64,000 nucleotides of DNA from Ceratothoa steindachneri (GCA_963969495.1 OZ018321.1:125237218-125301217), one strand, 5' to 3'. Counted from the stretch's first letter, positions 1 to 12,136 are shown. Notes: generated by a model not told the origin, from the sequence alone. Made by a program: numbers and translations.

Positions 1-2
1 CA

Positions 3-803
3 ATGTATAGCAAACCGGATAAATTTGGAATCAAATTCTGGCTTGCTGTAGACTCAACGTCCAATAACTTGCCGAATGAATTTCCTTATCTGTGAAAAAA
101 TGTTCATCGTCCCCAAAATCAAAGCTTATCGGAATATGTAGTGAGGAAATTGGTATGGCCTTTTCTAAGTAAAGGTCGAAATATGAGAGGTGATAAGACA
201 TTGCAGACCAGGAAAACGCGTATCGTTGGAACGATGAATCGAGTTCGGCGCGAAATATCAACGTGCATAAAAAATAAGAAACAACCACTACTACACTCAT
301 CCATTATTTTGAAGAGTTGTGACATGACACTCACCGTGTACCAAGGAAAACTTTCTAAGAGTGTATTGATTCTAAGTACTGTGCACAAGACAGTGCATAT
401 TTACAATGGTACAAAGAAGTTGTCAGAGTCTGCCAGACTGTACACCACTAAAGTGGCTTCTCGACGTTGGCCATTACAGGTCTTCTATAACTTCCTTGAT
501 CTTGACCTGATTAATTCAGCTTTAATATACCGTGAAGTGGTTGGAACTAAAATAAGTCGACGAGATTACATTCTAAAACTCATAGGAGAGCTACGAGCTT
601 TACAACAGAAGTGTGGATGAAAACCTCGGAGACGAATGGTAAGATGAAGAACTTTTAGAAGAACTTTTAGAGGAACCAAGAACTAATAAGCGTAAAACTT
701 GTCAAATTAGAACATGTAAGAAGAATAAAACTGATGAAATATGCTACAAGTGCAATAAATATATGTGTGTGGCAAATGTACTGGAAAAATACGCAAGCGA
801 ATA
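3..803 (+). pseudogene. piggyBac-type transposase, C-terminal half, decayed
   Basis: Cut-and-paste transposase remnant of the piggyBac/PGBD family (DDE_Tnp_1_7). The frame opens at the window edge with MYSKPDKFGIKFW, the SKPxKxGIKxW block of the family. It is cut by a TGA at 93-95 and resumes to a stop at 618-620. Visible blocks are LVWPFLSKGRN, IVGTMNRVRREI, VYQGKLSKSVLILSTVHK and SRRWPLQVFYNFLDL. The stretch between KGRN and IVGT is much shorter than in the family: the DNxFTS block is missing, so an internal deletion removed part of the catalytic core. After the stop, 694-800 reads as a Cys-rich tail (C-x4-C-x9-C-x2-C-x5-C), like the C-terminal zinc-binding domain of piggyBac transposases. 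Non-functional. The element continues left of the window, and I could not see its 3' terminal repeat. Confidence 0.85.
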
Positions 804-1948
804 ATTTGCAGAAATTGTTCATGATATTGATAATAATTGATACATTTAACGACTTAGACATGGAAATAATACAACACTGGTTTGATATTGGAGCGAAAGA
901 ATGAGTTACTTTTTAGGCCTTGCATGGTTGCCAAATGTCACCGTTTCTTTTATTTCAGCGACATAAACAATATCCTTTTTTCAGTCAATTAAACTCGATT
1001 TATATTGAAATAAATTGAGCAAATAAGATTGAAATTATTATCAATAAAACTTTACACTAATTTTATATTTACTAACTCAAAATTACTATATTTTGGTCTT
1101 TCGTTTCCTTTTTAAGTTTGTTTAAATTTGCTTCTAATACTGGAGAGAAAAAAATATTTAGCTACTGGTAAAAATAAGTAAATAATTAAGAGAATGACAA
1201 TAATTTGTAGAAATATGATATAAGTAGTTTATTCTACATTAAAGTGCAAAGGAAAGTATTTACGATTTGGAAACAGTTCTCTTTCTTGATCACTTATTTT
1301 TCGGATTTCCATTTCATGAAATGTTTTTTTTGGTTTAAAGCTAACCCATTATAAGACTTCGTAAAACTCTAAAGTGTTCACCTTCAAACACTCTTTGGTT
1401 GTCTCAGTTCATCTTGCAATTTGTGCATTAAAAACCCTTCAGGCTGCTGATGAAAAATTAAACTTATAGGACACAAAGAAACACGCTATTAATTGGTTGA
1501 TGAATGCGGTCATGCATACAAACTTATCTCCACAAGCACAAACGATATTAGAGGAAATTCTGTCGCTAGATATAATGCATAGAATATCAATTATCAAAGT
1601 TAAAGAAAGGTATTCCGAATTAGAAAGAAACGGGTATAAATATGATTCAGTATCATAATGTGAAACCAACTCCATCTCAGAACTTGTTACATCCGCGATA
1701 GTTCTAGCCCTAAAGGATCCACACTCTGAACAATAGCTCCTTTAACTGCCCGATATGTGTCATTCTGTCCCTAGAGTAAACTTAAGGCTGATCCAGTTTG
1801 GTACAACTCCAATATATATACATGGCCATTTCTAGGCTTGAATTTACCTACATACCTTCCATATTGCTCGATCTGCCGTAAACACAAGTATAGCCACGGG
1901 CAACTTTTCCGATCTAATAGTTATTAACAATCTCCTTCCGCCCGCCTC
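804..1948. other. AT-rich stretch without a recognised gene
   Basis: Short broken frames only. The left part may be piggyBac 3' non-coding sequence. A plus-strand frame near 1440-1660 is unremarkable and matches nothing I know. Confidence 0.5.
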
Positions 1949-1990
<42 letters not shown>

Positions 1991-2001
1991 CACACACACC
2001 A
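1949..2001. repeat. (CA)n microsatellite
   Basis: Near-perfect CA dinucleotide run with two interruptions. The valine/cysteine-rich frame across its complement is an artefact of the repeat. Confidence 0.95.
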
Positions 2002-2040
2002 CCCCACCAAACGCTAAGCACACTCCATAGGGGCCAGATG

Positions 2041-2077
2041 GCTACTTTGCATTTGTGTCTCACAAATGCAAAGTAGC
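2041..2077. repeat. Perfect 17-bp inverted repeat, 3-nt loop
   Basis: Arms 2041-2057 and 2061-2077 are exact reverse complements (left arm gctactttgcatttgtg) separated by tct. Role unknown: it could be the tip of a small inverted-repeat element or a processed hairpin. Confidence 0.9.
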
Positions 2078-2690
2078 AAACAAGGAAACCCAATTCGACA
2101 TTTTTAAGCTCTCCGGGAGAGAGATTAATGACTCTCCGATGTTGTATGAGGAATGTCATGATTTCAGACTGAGTACATCGTCCCTTAGGTTATTTTTTTA
2201 AGCGGATTGTATGGAGCGAGAAAATAAGTTTACCCTGGTACCCCGACGAGTTGTCAGAATCCTTGACACCCCAAAAGAATAATTTAAGACAAGGAACTGC
2301 GAATGATTTTAAAATTAGTGATAAAGTAAGTAATATCGATGGTGTAGGTTTACTAAGCACCAAAGCCTGTACTTCCTTAATAAAAAGAGATTTTGTGGAC
2401 GAATTGCAACGGCTCACTAATCAGTTTGAAGAGTACCACCGCCCCAATTTCTATTAGTGTGCGTAACTGGCCGAAAGGTTAAGTCTTTTGGAGAGATTGA
2501 ATTGTATCTGTAATTGTGTAATTTTGTGTATTCTCCCCCCCCCCCTGACTTCCCTAGTTCCCATTAACCCCTCTAAATTGGTCTGCACTATATACTACGA
2601 AAATTAGAAGATTGGAAAGACCATTAATTGGGCATCAAGACTTCGTGCTATAGAGCCGTATGTGACCCAAGGTAATTAAGGAATTGTGTT
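2078..2690. other. Unassigned DNA with one small orphan frame
   Basis: A plus frame opening upstream and ending at the TAG at 2455-2457 encodes about 68 residues (ends EEYHRPNFY). I do not recognise it. A poly-C run follows at about 2536-2545. It could be the last codons of a retroelement ORF upstream of the LTR-like DNA that follows, but nothing proves that. Confidence 0.3.
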
Positions 2691-3250
2691 AGCGATGAAT
2701 TTCTACCCGTCTAGATAATCTTGGGGTATATAATCGACACTTCAGAGTTCACATGCAGATTGTGTCTGAAGCCGCCATCCAGTACGTTAGCCGTTGGGCG
2801 AGAGTGAATTGATTACATTCTCGTCCAGAAAAGAATTGAGTGATTGTTGAAGAGCCAAGAAAGAGCTAGTCGTCAATCAGTGTTATTCGTGGATATAGAT
2901 TTGGTTGCGCTTCAACCCTTCTCACCACGTCTTCAGATTTTAAGGATCGGAAAAGCCATCTCCGAAGTACCCTGTCTTGCCCTCTTAAGGATAAGAGCCC
3001 CAACCCCCACTTCAGTTTCCCAAAGTTGAATTGAGTGTCCCGTGAGTCGCATACAAGTTCAAGGTCAAACTTAACTGCTTGGTGCTACTCGCCTCACATC
3101 AAGGTAAAAGGGATTTAACCCCCGCTTAGTCACACTCCTCCCACCCTTACCTCGTCGAACCTCAAGGATCCGCTTTGCTCAAGAACTTGCATAATTGTAA
3201 AATCATTACTTATTTAATTATCCTTTGGTTCAAACTTAATTGATAGAGTT
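2691..3250 (+). other. LTR-like promoter segment, tentative
   Basis: A TATA-like box (ggtatataa, 2724-2732) is followed by CA/GT-rich DNA and a possible splice donor (caaggtaaaag, about 3098-3108). The layout resembles the U3-R part of an arthropod LTR. No matching second copy was found in the window, so the assignment is an inference. Confidence 0.3.
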
Positions 3251-4719
3251 AATCATCTTAGCAGTGAACTGCCAATATTAATTGCATTGCCATTTGACTT
3301 GCCCTATATGAACGTTGTGGAGGTTTAGTGAGTGGGTAATCCCAGTCCCACTTCCCGAACATATATTTTATTACTGCACCAGAGTGAAGCGGAGGTAAAG
3401 TGTATTCAATACGCCTACCGTAGCTACTTCCAGTGAATAAGAATAACTTCTGTGCTTCCCTTTTGATCAAAATTAAGATAATGATTCCCTGAGTGTGTCC
3501 TCACTCATTAAAGGCCAGTCATGGGTTGACTTGTGTGATATTGAGATTTAAACCGAGTGGATTTCTTATTAATTGCCAAAGGATCATACAAAATAGTTAA
3601 ACACACAGATACAAAAATAATCTTGAATGTACATGAATTAGAAATATGAAACAGCGTATATAGGTATAAATAAGATTAATCTTTGAACTGAATGAGTAAG
3701 TTTACATAATGTCGTGGGGATTACTCTTGAAAATTACTCGCTAGGATGCTTGTGTCTTAATGGCAACCGGCAGAATGAATGGAATAATATTATTGAATTA
3801 AGCACTGAATTAATCACTTCTAATATTTGAGGTTATGGGCTCGGGATGGGAATTTTAGTTAACGAATAAACTGGTGAATTTAGGGGAGGGAATAATTCAC
3901 TTTAACGATACCTTTGAGTTCGTAAGTATTTTTGAGAATGACGGTGAAGATCTTCTTCCGGTGACGATGATCGCACTTAGTCTGGCCGTCCGAGGTTACC
4001 TAATGAGAAGGTAATCCTAGACCGATGATATAATGATCCTATGCCGGATCACGAAGGCGGACCAAACTGTGGCTCAAATCGGACTTATTCTTCCTCGAAG
4101 TGACTGTCCGATTATTCGGCTACTCGATTGGGTAGCCAAAACCGACTACCTAGCTACGTCTAGGGTAATCCGCAAAGGTATGTCCAGTGTAACCTCTGCA
4201 AGAAGTTTGGCACCTACAGGTTCCGTGACGACAACACACAAATTCCCCGAGAAGTTTCTTCCTTGCAACGAGTGAAATGTTTCCTTTTGGGGACGAGCTC
4301 TTCGAACTCAACGTAGGTCCAAGATCTTCTGCCTGAGTGAAGGTAGAATTTTCCCTTTTATATCCTTCACGAGCAAAAATCGGCAGAAAGCATCGAATTC
4401 TCATAAAATCCGTATCGCTGCGCAAAAGACCTTTTCATCTGCGGCCAGAAAGATTAAATATTTCACACTTTCGAGCTATCCTTGCTCCACGTCGAGATTT
4501 ACAACGGCGCGAAAACTCTGACCTTCGTCGGCTTGCAGGTGTCCTTCGAGGCCGACATTTTCCTGAGCGACCGGCGGCAAATTTGGTCGTCTCTTTGGTG
4601 CAAAAAGGGGCGGAGGAAATTCGAGGCGAAAGGCGAATTTGGAATACGGAAGGGACTCGCAGCTTGTGTCGGGTTATTTCTGCGTACACTAATGTAAGTG
4701 GTTTTAGACTTCTACAAAC

Positions 4720-4720
<1 letters not shown>
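3251..4720. other. Gene-less segment, possibly LTR-derived
   Basis: No frame longer than about 90 codons shows a known motif. Base composition rises to near 50% GC at about 3950-4690, with a tttatatcc box at about 4357. It resembles other gene-less stretches here (7436-8640, 35588-36840, 56100-56950), but I could not align them. Confidence 0.3.
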
Positions 4721-5356
<636 letters not shown>

Positions 5357-5606
5357 TGGCGTCAGGTCTTTGGGTTTTTGCTATTTACGTAAAGATCATT
5401 ATTTTCACTCTATACAGTTGCATGTGTCAATAATATTTATACAAAAATAATAGGACAATTTTCTGGTGCGTATAATTAATTGAAACCTTTAGTAAGTTTT
5501 TTGGGGGTTAATTGTTAATTACAAGTAAGTTAGATTTGTTAGGAAGAGCCTCACTTGTTCTGGTAAGCTTTCTCGCGTGCCGAAATACGAACGCAGCATA
5601 TTCAGG

Positions 5607-5890
5607 ATGTCTTCGTTCGATCGTTTTCATAAGCAGGGGCAGATCTTAGGACTTTCAGGAAAGACTTTAATCACTTACGTTCAAGAGGAAGAACGAAACA
5701 AACGGGCTAAAAGGAAAGCACAGAGAGAAGCAGAAGAACGGAAAGAATAAGCGCAGAGAGAAGGAGGAGAAAGACAGAGAGAAGCAGCAGAAAGAGAGAG
5801 AGAACAAATACGACAGCACGGGAGAGAATTAAGCCGTGATTATCTCGAAATGATCAAATCAAATCAAAAGCACGGAAATTCCAAGCAGGC
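5607..5890 (+). pseudogene. Gag N-terminus of Gmr1-like copy 1
   Basis: The frame starts MSSFDRFHKQGQILGLSGK and continues TYVQEEERNKRAKR into an Arg/Glu-rich, probably coiled-coil segment. A stop at about 5748 interrupts it. The opening matches the gag start of copy 2 (FKRFQQDQTFELTGKALVAYVQEQEE) in order and chemistry, which is why I chose the ATG at 5607. The capsid and zinc knuckle are absent, and the frame runs into integrase sequence by deletion. Confidence 0.65.
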
Positions 5891-6070
5891 AACGCAGTAC
5901 TAATTCTGTCGTCCTTTGAGTCTAATAAGCTCCTATCTTAGTGGAAAGGAACTTTTTCAGTAGTAGAACCACGAGACCCAGTCGACTACTTAATTCGGAC
6001 CGGACCCCCTCAGGTAATAGTGTACTACGTCAACCTGTTAAAAAGGTACGACCAACGCGCGTGCGTTACA
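5891..6070 (+). pseudogene. Integrase GPY/F domain of Gmr1-like copy 1
   Basis: The frame reads FESNKLLS-stop-WKGTFSVV followed by YYVNLLKRYDQR. This is the GPY/F module that closes Gypsy integrases (consensus NKLLxxWKGPF, then HVNLLKxY), where it helps multimerisation and target binding. One TAG codon (about 5938-5940) breaks it. The catalytic core is missing. Its position about 115 bp before the RT start is the key sign of the unusual pol order. Confidence 0.75.
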
Positions 6071-6185
6071 ATGTGGTCGCTTTAGACGAAGAGCTCGTCT
6101 TAGAGGCAACTTACCTGGTCGAACCGCTCTGCCTCGTTCAAACGGTCTGCGTAACTCCCGTCTCCGACCAATCAAGAAGGCTCAA

Positions 6186-6494
6186 TTGGCGAGCCTCCTA
6201 AGAGAATTCTCGGACGTAGTCTCCAAAACCCCAGGTTCTTCAACCCAATTCACTTATGAGATTGTTTTAAAAACGCAAGAACCATTAAGAAATAAGCCTT
6301 ACTCTATTCCCGTTTATTTACTCTCTGCGTTAAACGCCGAAGTAGAAAATTTGCTCAGGTTGGGGATCATCGAGCCTTCTTCATTTGACTTTTGTGCCTC
6401 GATTGTGATGGTCAGAAAGGCCGATCCATCATTTGAGATTGCAAAATTGATCTCCGAAATTGATATCTGTAAGCCATGTTTGAATATTCCTTAG
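6186..6494 (+). pseudogene. Reverse transcriptase N-terminus of Gmr1-like copy 1
   Basis: The frame shows LLREFSDVVSKTPGSSTQF, then EIVLKTQEPLRNKPYSIPV, NAEVENLLRLGIIEPSSFDF and ASIVMVRKAD. These are the linker and first RT blocks of Gypsy elements (consensus xxVxxLLxxGIIxPSxSP...VxVxKKD). The YxDD region and RNase H are gone. The frame overlaps the end of the preceding one in another phase, showing a frameshift between integrase and RT. Confidence 0.8.
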
Positions 6495-6499
6495 CCTAG

Positions 6500-7395
6500 C
6501 AAGTGTGTATTTAAAGCACGTTTAGAACCATCCTCTGGTGGAGCCTCAATTTTGGTCGGCCAGTAGGCCTGTGTGGGTATAACGGCGTACACCGGTCATA
6601 CCACGACAGTATTGTATTGTCGGAGATGATGTGAGATTCTGGAAAAGGCTGCGACTAGTTTTAGAATTTGACCCAGCAAGAAACTTAGTTCGCTGTAAAG
6701 CAAACGTAGATTGTCTTATAGACCTTGTGAATAAAGGAAGTTTGTTCCAAGGAGCCTTAGTTTTACAATGAAAAGACAAGTGAGAGCTGCTCTAAAGTTT
6801 TTTTGTTTAAAAGAGGATAATAGCTAAAGAAGTACTGTGCCAGGAAATTTGGATATGTTTTGGACCGAGGAAAAGGATGCCTCCTCCAAAAGTTATATTT
6901 GTATCTAAGCAGGTGATGCCCGGAAAAAGTGTCTTGATTTAAGTCAGTATTTCCCGAGGTCATGATGGAGCTCATTTGACTGATTGTGTAAGCAGTGGTT
7001 CGGTTTTGGAAAATAAAATGCTTCTTTCCTGAATGATTTAGGTTTAACCCCATTTATTCATTGCATATTAATACTCCTGTTAATGAATTTTCAGTAACTA
7101 TTGTATTTTGCACATATGGCAACTGTACAACTGTACGAGAGAAATTGTTTTGATGAAAAATTAGATGTTTCTGAGTGTTTATTTTTTATTTGTTCTACTC
7201 TTTTATAGTTTTGGGGTAGGTTAATTAATTTCTCTTAATCAATTTATCCGCCATTTTATTATTTTTCTAATTTCCTTATATTCCAATACTGTAAGTAATT
7301 TTTCACATGTATCAGTTTTCTGCTCTTTAGAAGTGTCGTCCCTTTCTGCTCTAAGAGAGCTATACTTTGATTTATCCTTTGATTTAAGTCTGTAC
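6500..7395. other. No recognised gene
   Basis: Degenerate frames downstream of copy 1. Nothing identifiable on either strand; AT content rises towards 7300. Confidence 0.4.
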
Positions 7396-7434
7396 CCAGG
7401 GAGGATGCGTTAAATTATATATCTATTGCCATAG
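7396..7434. repeat. Direct repeat, left copy (candidate LTR end)
   Basis: Shares the core ttatatatctattgcc and the preceding ggatgc with 13470-13508 in the same orientation; about 33 of 39 positions agree. It lies beyond the 3' end of the minus-strand Gypsy copy 2, as an LTR terminus would. Confidence 0.6.
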
Positions 7435-7435
7435 G

Positions 7436-8640
7436 CAGCGTTTCGAGGAATTAATTAAAAGACTAGGGCAAAAATATACTTTTAATTACATAAAGAAATA
7501 AAATAAAAAAACTTGAAATATACTAAGGCTATATATAATAAGAGGATCTAAATAAAAAGTAATACTACCAATGAGTACTACGCGATGGGTGACGCAAAAG
7601 TTCCCCTTAGTACGGAATGTTAATTGAAGAACATAATTAAATGGGAATCCTTTACCTTTAAACAAAGAGGCGTCAGACGGGAAATGACTTTGATCAAGAA
7701 TCTCATTGAGTTGGGAGGGAGGCGAGGTGAGTATGTCGCAGACGAAAGGTTGACTTCTTTGTTAGTGAAGAGGGGCGAGTCGATGCTTCTTGACTTGACA
7801 ATCTAAGCGAAGGGATAGTGGATGTATAATTATTCTAATCCTTAAATTACACTTGTGAGGCTTCTTGATCCTGAGAGGTGACCAAGAGGTGGATCCTTTC
7901 TCGAGTGGAACTTCACTTTGGTATTCCTCATTGGTGAGGGATATTACTGGTTTTATTCGAAAACAGAGATAAGGGCTTTCTCTGATGAGATGGGTGTGAG
8001 AGTGATTCTCTATACCGATGGTCTACTCTTCAATGTGACCAAAAGGAACAGCCTCGGGAAGAATTTCTTCTTCTTCATATATCCCGCTCGGTTCCACTTT
8101 AATTCCCGGACTGACGCCGGTACTCGTCTTCTCTCGATCGCTAACTCGATTCCCTTTTTTTATCCAGATCGACGTATATATACTTCGCTTATTTCCTAGG
8201 GGGAAGGGCGGGAAGATGAGTGCCCATGTTTAAGCCTCTCTCCTAGGGCATCATTTTTATTTGGCGAAACTAGACCTATACAACAGAAGGGGACAGTAAG
8301 CCTGTTCATAGATTTTTATTCGAAAGGCTATACTACCCTTCTTTCTTTATACGAACAGGTTACGAAATCTGCTGAATATAAGGTCTCCTTGCGAGTGCTA
8401 TCGCGGATTGTTGTGCTAGCGATGAAATAGGGAGGGGGGGGGGTAAAGTATCGCCCCATATGCTACGTAGCGGTTGATGCTGTTTAACCGAACTAGCCTC
8501 CGTTTTATTTTCGCGATATTGATTTTTCCACGTTTCCTCCCTTCTAAAGAAGGTAATGGGGTGGGGGAGAACTCCAGTGAAAAAAAAATATAAACAACAA
8601 AAAAAAACGTCTTGGAATGCAATTCCAAAGCCTACTGTTG
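7436..8640 (-). other. Gene-less segment, candidate 3' LTR of Gypsy copy 2
   Basis: Moderately GC-rich, no coding motif. On the minus strand it carries a TATA-like box (gtatatatac, about 8173-8182) followed by DNA ending in A/T-rich poly-A-like sequence near 7500. That layout fits an LTR read on the minus strand downstream of RNase H. Poly-G and poly-A runs lie at about 8437 and 8582. No second full copy is available to prove it. Confidence 0.35.
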
Positions 8641-8924
8641 CCATAGTCAACCATCCTACAAAGCTAAGTCATATTGAAATTGCATGTACATAGGCAGGCA
8701 AACGACTGATTTCAACCTTACCTCGTGAGGCCAATTGGTCCGGATCACACAACTCAATTTAAAAAAAAATCATCGATTACAACAAAGAACAAGCAAATGA
8801 AACTGACTCTTAAGCGTTACCTAGGCAGTTAATTCCTTACACAAATAAACCTTAACATAGGAAATATATGCACAAAAGGAAAGAATGGTTTTAAGACTGA
8901 CAGAAGTTTAATTAACCCTCGGTG

Positions 8925-9493
8925 GGGTTTCGGCTCAAGTTATCGGCTAAACAATTATCGGAGCCTTTTTATATAGTTTATGGTAAATTGGTATTCCATT
9001 AAAAATAGGCTCCATCGCATTAGCCTGCCGTTCTGGCTCTTGCTGTTACGTAAATTGTACAGAGGCAGGTGGTCGGATTCCATGTTGAACTCACCCTCTA
9101 TTAAATAGAAATTTAATTTCTTTATTCCCCAAGTTATGGCTAGAACTTCCTATTCTATAGTTGCGTACGCCCTTTCTCAAATCGATAGTTTTCTACTTGC
9201 ATAAGCTATAGGGAAAGAAGTCCCATCGTCATCATATTGCATCAATACACAACGGTGCCTTCTCTACATGCATCAGTACGGATCCCAAACTTCTTATGGG
9301 GATTGGGTAGTCGAAGGATGGGAGCCGAAATTAATTTTTCCTTCAACAGGCTAAACTGGGAGATCGCGTTTGGATTCCATTTAACGAGGGCGGGGAAAAG
9401 TTCATTTAAGAGATCGTTAATGAGCGCAGCTATCACGGCAAATTGAGGGACAAATCTTCTGTCAAAGGACGCCGCCCCCAAGAAAGAATGCAA
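8925..9493 (-). pseudogene. RNase H domain, Gypsy copy 2
   Basis: Minus-strand translation shows SFLGAASFDRRFVPQFAVIA, FSLLKEKLISAPILRLPNPH and FGIRTDA, then ASRKLS, YATIE, ESDHLPLYNL and NGRLMRWSLFL. This is the connection plus RNase H of Gypsy pol (consensus FLGxxxYYRRFIPxFA, LRTDAS, YASRKLS, TDHxxL, RxxRWxLxL). It degrades the RNA strand of the hybrid during reverse transcription. Several stops are present. It ends where the LxR of the AD-LSR block should be. Confidence 0.8.
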
Positions 9494-9611
9494 CTGCTTC
9501 TTTGTCCGTGGTAGGGGCTTCTTAGCAATGGCCTCAACCTTTTCTTGTTGATTGGTTAAACAATTTTTACCTATTTCAAATCCCAGATACGAGATTGAAC
9601 CATAGCAAGTA

Positions 9612-10215
9612 TCATCCAGAGGGTCTGACAGTTAATCCTTGTTCGGGAAAGCGATCTAATAATGCTTGGAGTGAGTGTACAGGTCGCTTCCCTGCACGTG
9701 AAGCTACGAACAAATTGTGGAAATCGAACGACACGTCGCTCAAACCATCCACAATTTGACCCATCATCAGATTATAGTTCCTACCCGCCGTAATCAAACC
9801 AAATGGCAATCGGGTGAATTGCAATAAGCCTTTATCCGTTGCAAACGCCCTTAGTTTCTTAGACACGTCGGCTAAGGGGATTTAGGGGTAGGCCTTGCAC
9901 AAATCCCTCTCAGAGATGTATTCGGCATCTTCAAAAAGATGTAGGCTTTGATCCATTAGGGCTATAGGCTAGGCATCAAAAACGATAACCGAGTTATGTT
10001 TCCTAAAATCCACACACATTCGGAAAGTATGGTCAGCTTTTCGGACCATCACTATCGGCGAGCAATAATCGAAGGACGAAGGCTAGATGATCCCTAACTG
10101 TTGCATATTCTTTACTTCTGCGTTAAAGGCTGATCGAAGATAAATCGAGAGGGAATAAGGTTTGGATCTAATAGTTTCTTGAGTCATCAATTTGATCTCA
10201 TGAACAAAAATGTTT
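9612..10215 (-). pseudogene. Reverse transcriptase, Gypsy copy 2
   Basis: Minus-strand blocks in order: EIKLMTQETIRSKPYSLSIY, NAEVKNMQQLGII, SFDYCSPIVMVRKADHTFRM, CVDFRKHNSVIVFDA, then LRAFATDKGLLQFTRLPFGL and DFHNLFVAS. These are RT blocks 1-5 of the Gypsy group. The catalytic YxDD is replaced by FHNL, so both aspartates are lost, and at least three stops interrupt the frame. It directly follows the integrase GPY/F module at 10573-10690. Confidence 0.85.
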
Positions 10216-10572
10216 AGGGGCACGCTGGTTTCTCGGAAATTACATCGAGGAATTCCTTTAATAGGGCGGACAATTAGAAATTTATCAGCGTGCCAAAGTA
10301 GGGGTTCAAATCTAACTCACTGGACGGATTATTTTGAGGGTAGGATAATGAAGAGAGATGATACTCGTTATCTGACTCTACACACACCGTGTTAACCACC
10401 TGAAGCGGTACACATTGGTATAAGGCTTCCATCGTTCATTTTTCATCCAGCATCACGATATTATTAATACACGCGTGGTGGGGATAGTTCTTGATCATGT
10501 TTATGTGATACAGCTTGTGGTTTGCGGGAGTTTAAATCACGTAGTCAACGAAGCCACGAGCTTCAAAGACCG

Positions 10573-11420
10573 GAAGGGCCCCTTCCATTGGGATAGTAAT
10601 TTATTCGTCTCTGTAGGCAGTAGTAATAATACTTCGTCACCAGGCGTTAATTTTCGAGCTTTTGCTTTCAAGTCGAAATAACTTCGGTATATTTCTAGGT
10701 TGCACTCCGCGTTTGAGCGGGCTAACTCTGCACATTTTTTTCAAGCGTTTCCTCAACTCGATCACATATGCATAGGAGGATTTAACTTCTTCATCTAATT
10801 GGGGATTAGTGAAGAGTTCCTTAAAAATGCTCATAGGTCCTCGGACGTTACGTCCGTTCAACAATTCGAAGGGGGGCAAACCCCAGAGTTTGGTGTGGAA
10901 TCTCTTGACACACGAAGAGGGCGACTGGAGGGTACCGATACCATTCCCGAGGATGTGAATGACAGAGCTTTCTTATCACTGCCTTTAGAGTACCATTTAA
11001 CTTTTCACACATCCGGTTTGCGAATGGGGGTTTGATTAGGAGTAACTTGCTCACGTATTCCATCAGTTCCAACGTAAACTGACGGCTTCGATCTGAGAGG
11101 ATTTCTTTAGGGATGCTGACTCGGGGAAAAACTAGAGATGAGAGCTTCCGCACAGTAAATACTGTCAATTTTCCTATGGGCAACTGCGTCGGAGAAACGA
11201 GTGACGCAGTCTACTAAAGTGAGGATATAAGAGTGTCATTCACTAGAAGGGGGATGGAGAGGAACCACCAAGTCTATAGCCGCTCTGAAGAAGGATTCAG
11301 GAATGACGGGTGTTTTATGTAAGGGAACCGGTGGTACCTGGCCTTTAGCGGAGGACTTCTGGCGCAATTCGCATGACTAGCAATATAAGGCAATCTCTTT
11401 AGCGTGGAATGTACAAGACT
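10573..11420 (-). pseudogene. Integrase, Gypsy copy 2
   Basis: DDE integrase read on the minus strand. A Cys pair (CxSC) near 11380 remains of the HHCC zinc finger. It is followed by AAIDLVVPLHPPSS, YILTLVDCVTRFSDAV (first Asp), SIPKEILSDRSRQF (second Asp) and CEKLNGTLKAVIRKL (Glu). The C-terminal GPY/F reads LLPTETNKLLSQWKGPF. The catalytic triad residues are present but frames change several times. It lies between protease and RT, which is the arrangement of Gmr1-like elements and not of typical Gypsy. Confidence 0.85.
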
Positions 11421-11745
11421 TTATCCGACGGGGGGGGGGAAGGGTAATTCATCCGTCGTCCGGAATAGTAGTGAATTCTCCACCACTTATCTTATTCGTT
11501 TGTTCCCACGAAAAGATTCTATTGCATTTTTAGCTGCCTTCTCTACAAGGGTTGGAGAGTCGCTCACTCCTTCTGGGTAGTAGCGAGGGCTTGGGAATTA
11601 GGCTCTTCGTATTCAAGGTTCTCAAGAGGAGATAAAGGGGGTCGGGACCGTGGACCTCTTAGTTGCTTGTATGCGTGTTACTACAGGCTGAGCCACCGGA
11701 TTTGTGGAGAGCTGCGTGCTCTAGCCTATTGAGACAGAACAGAAT

Positions 11746-12078
11746 TTAATAAGCACTGCCACTACCTCGGTCCAGCGAAATACTTACAATGTATGTAGCA
11801 CCTGACGACGGGGAACTTGTTTGGTCTGCCCAGGAAACCCTGGACGACTGCGACCTCTGGTGCTGGGGACTGACTGGGTGAAGCAATTTATCTGAAACGA
11901 CGAGACAAGTGCACCCCGTATCGCGTACCAATGTTGAGACTCGGCACCCATGTACAGATCCAGTCTCGAACTTTAGTCTTTTGGGAGAACTCTCATTAAA
12001 CAAAAAGTTCACCTGTTGGTTAGAGGAATTCGATGTTGACGAAGGAAGCGCTGTACCTGGAGGTTGTTCTTGGGACAA
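11746..12078 (-). pseudogene. Gag C-terminus and aspartic protease, Gypsy copy 2
   Basis: A 110-codon minus-strand frame contains TLVRDTGCTCLVVSDKLL, the DTG active-site block of a retropepsin-like protease, which would cleave the polyprotein after assembly. It is preceded by a Ser/Gln-rich stretch typical of the gag-protease linker. The second half of the protease is not clear. The CCHC knuckle lies just upstream and the integrase zinc finger downstream, with no RT between. Confidence 0.7.
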
Positions 12079-12136
12079 AGATGCGGTGATGTTGTATACT
12101 TGTTGACTCAGGACAACCTAAGCCCCGAACTTCAAT

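Larger units (their letters stand above)
5607..6494 (+). mobile_element. Ty3/Gypsy element, Gmr1-like order, internally deleted copy 1
   Basis: Three fragments occur in order on the plus strand: a gag start, the GPY/F end of the integrase, then the beginning of the reverse transcriptase. An integrase C-terminus lying directly before RT matches the Gmr1-like group, whose pol order is PR-INT-RT-RH, and not ordinary Gypsy (PR-RT-RH-INT). Everything between early gag and the integrase C-terminus is missing, and the RT stops after its first blocks. The same family is seen as copy 2 on the other strand. No LTR could be fixed; the long (TA)n tract ends about 250 bp upstream. Confidence 0.75.

Noticed and set aside
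9237..9446. Plus-strand frame
   Set aside because: Complement of the Gypsy RNase H region on the minus strand.
9242..11183. Reading the minus-strand element as Copia because of domain order
   Set aside because: RT, RNase H and GPY/F residues are Gypsy-type; only the order is Copia-like.
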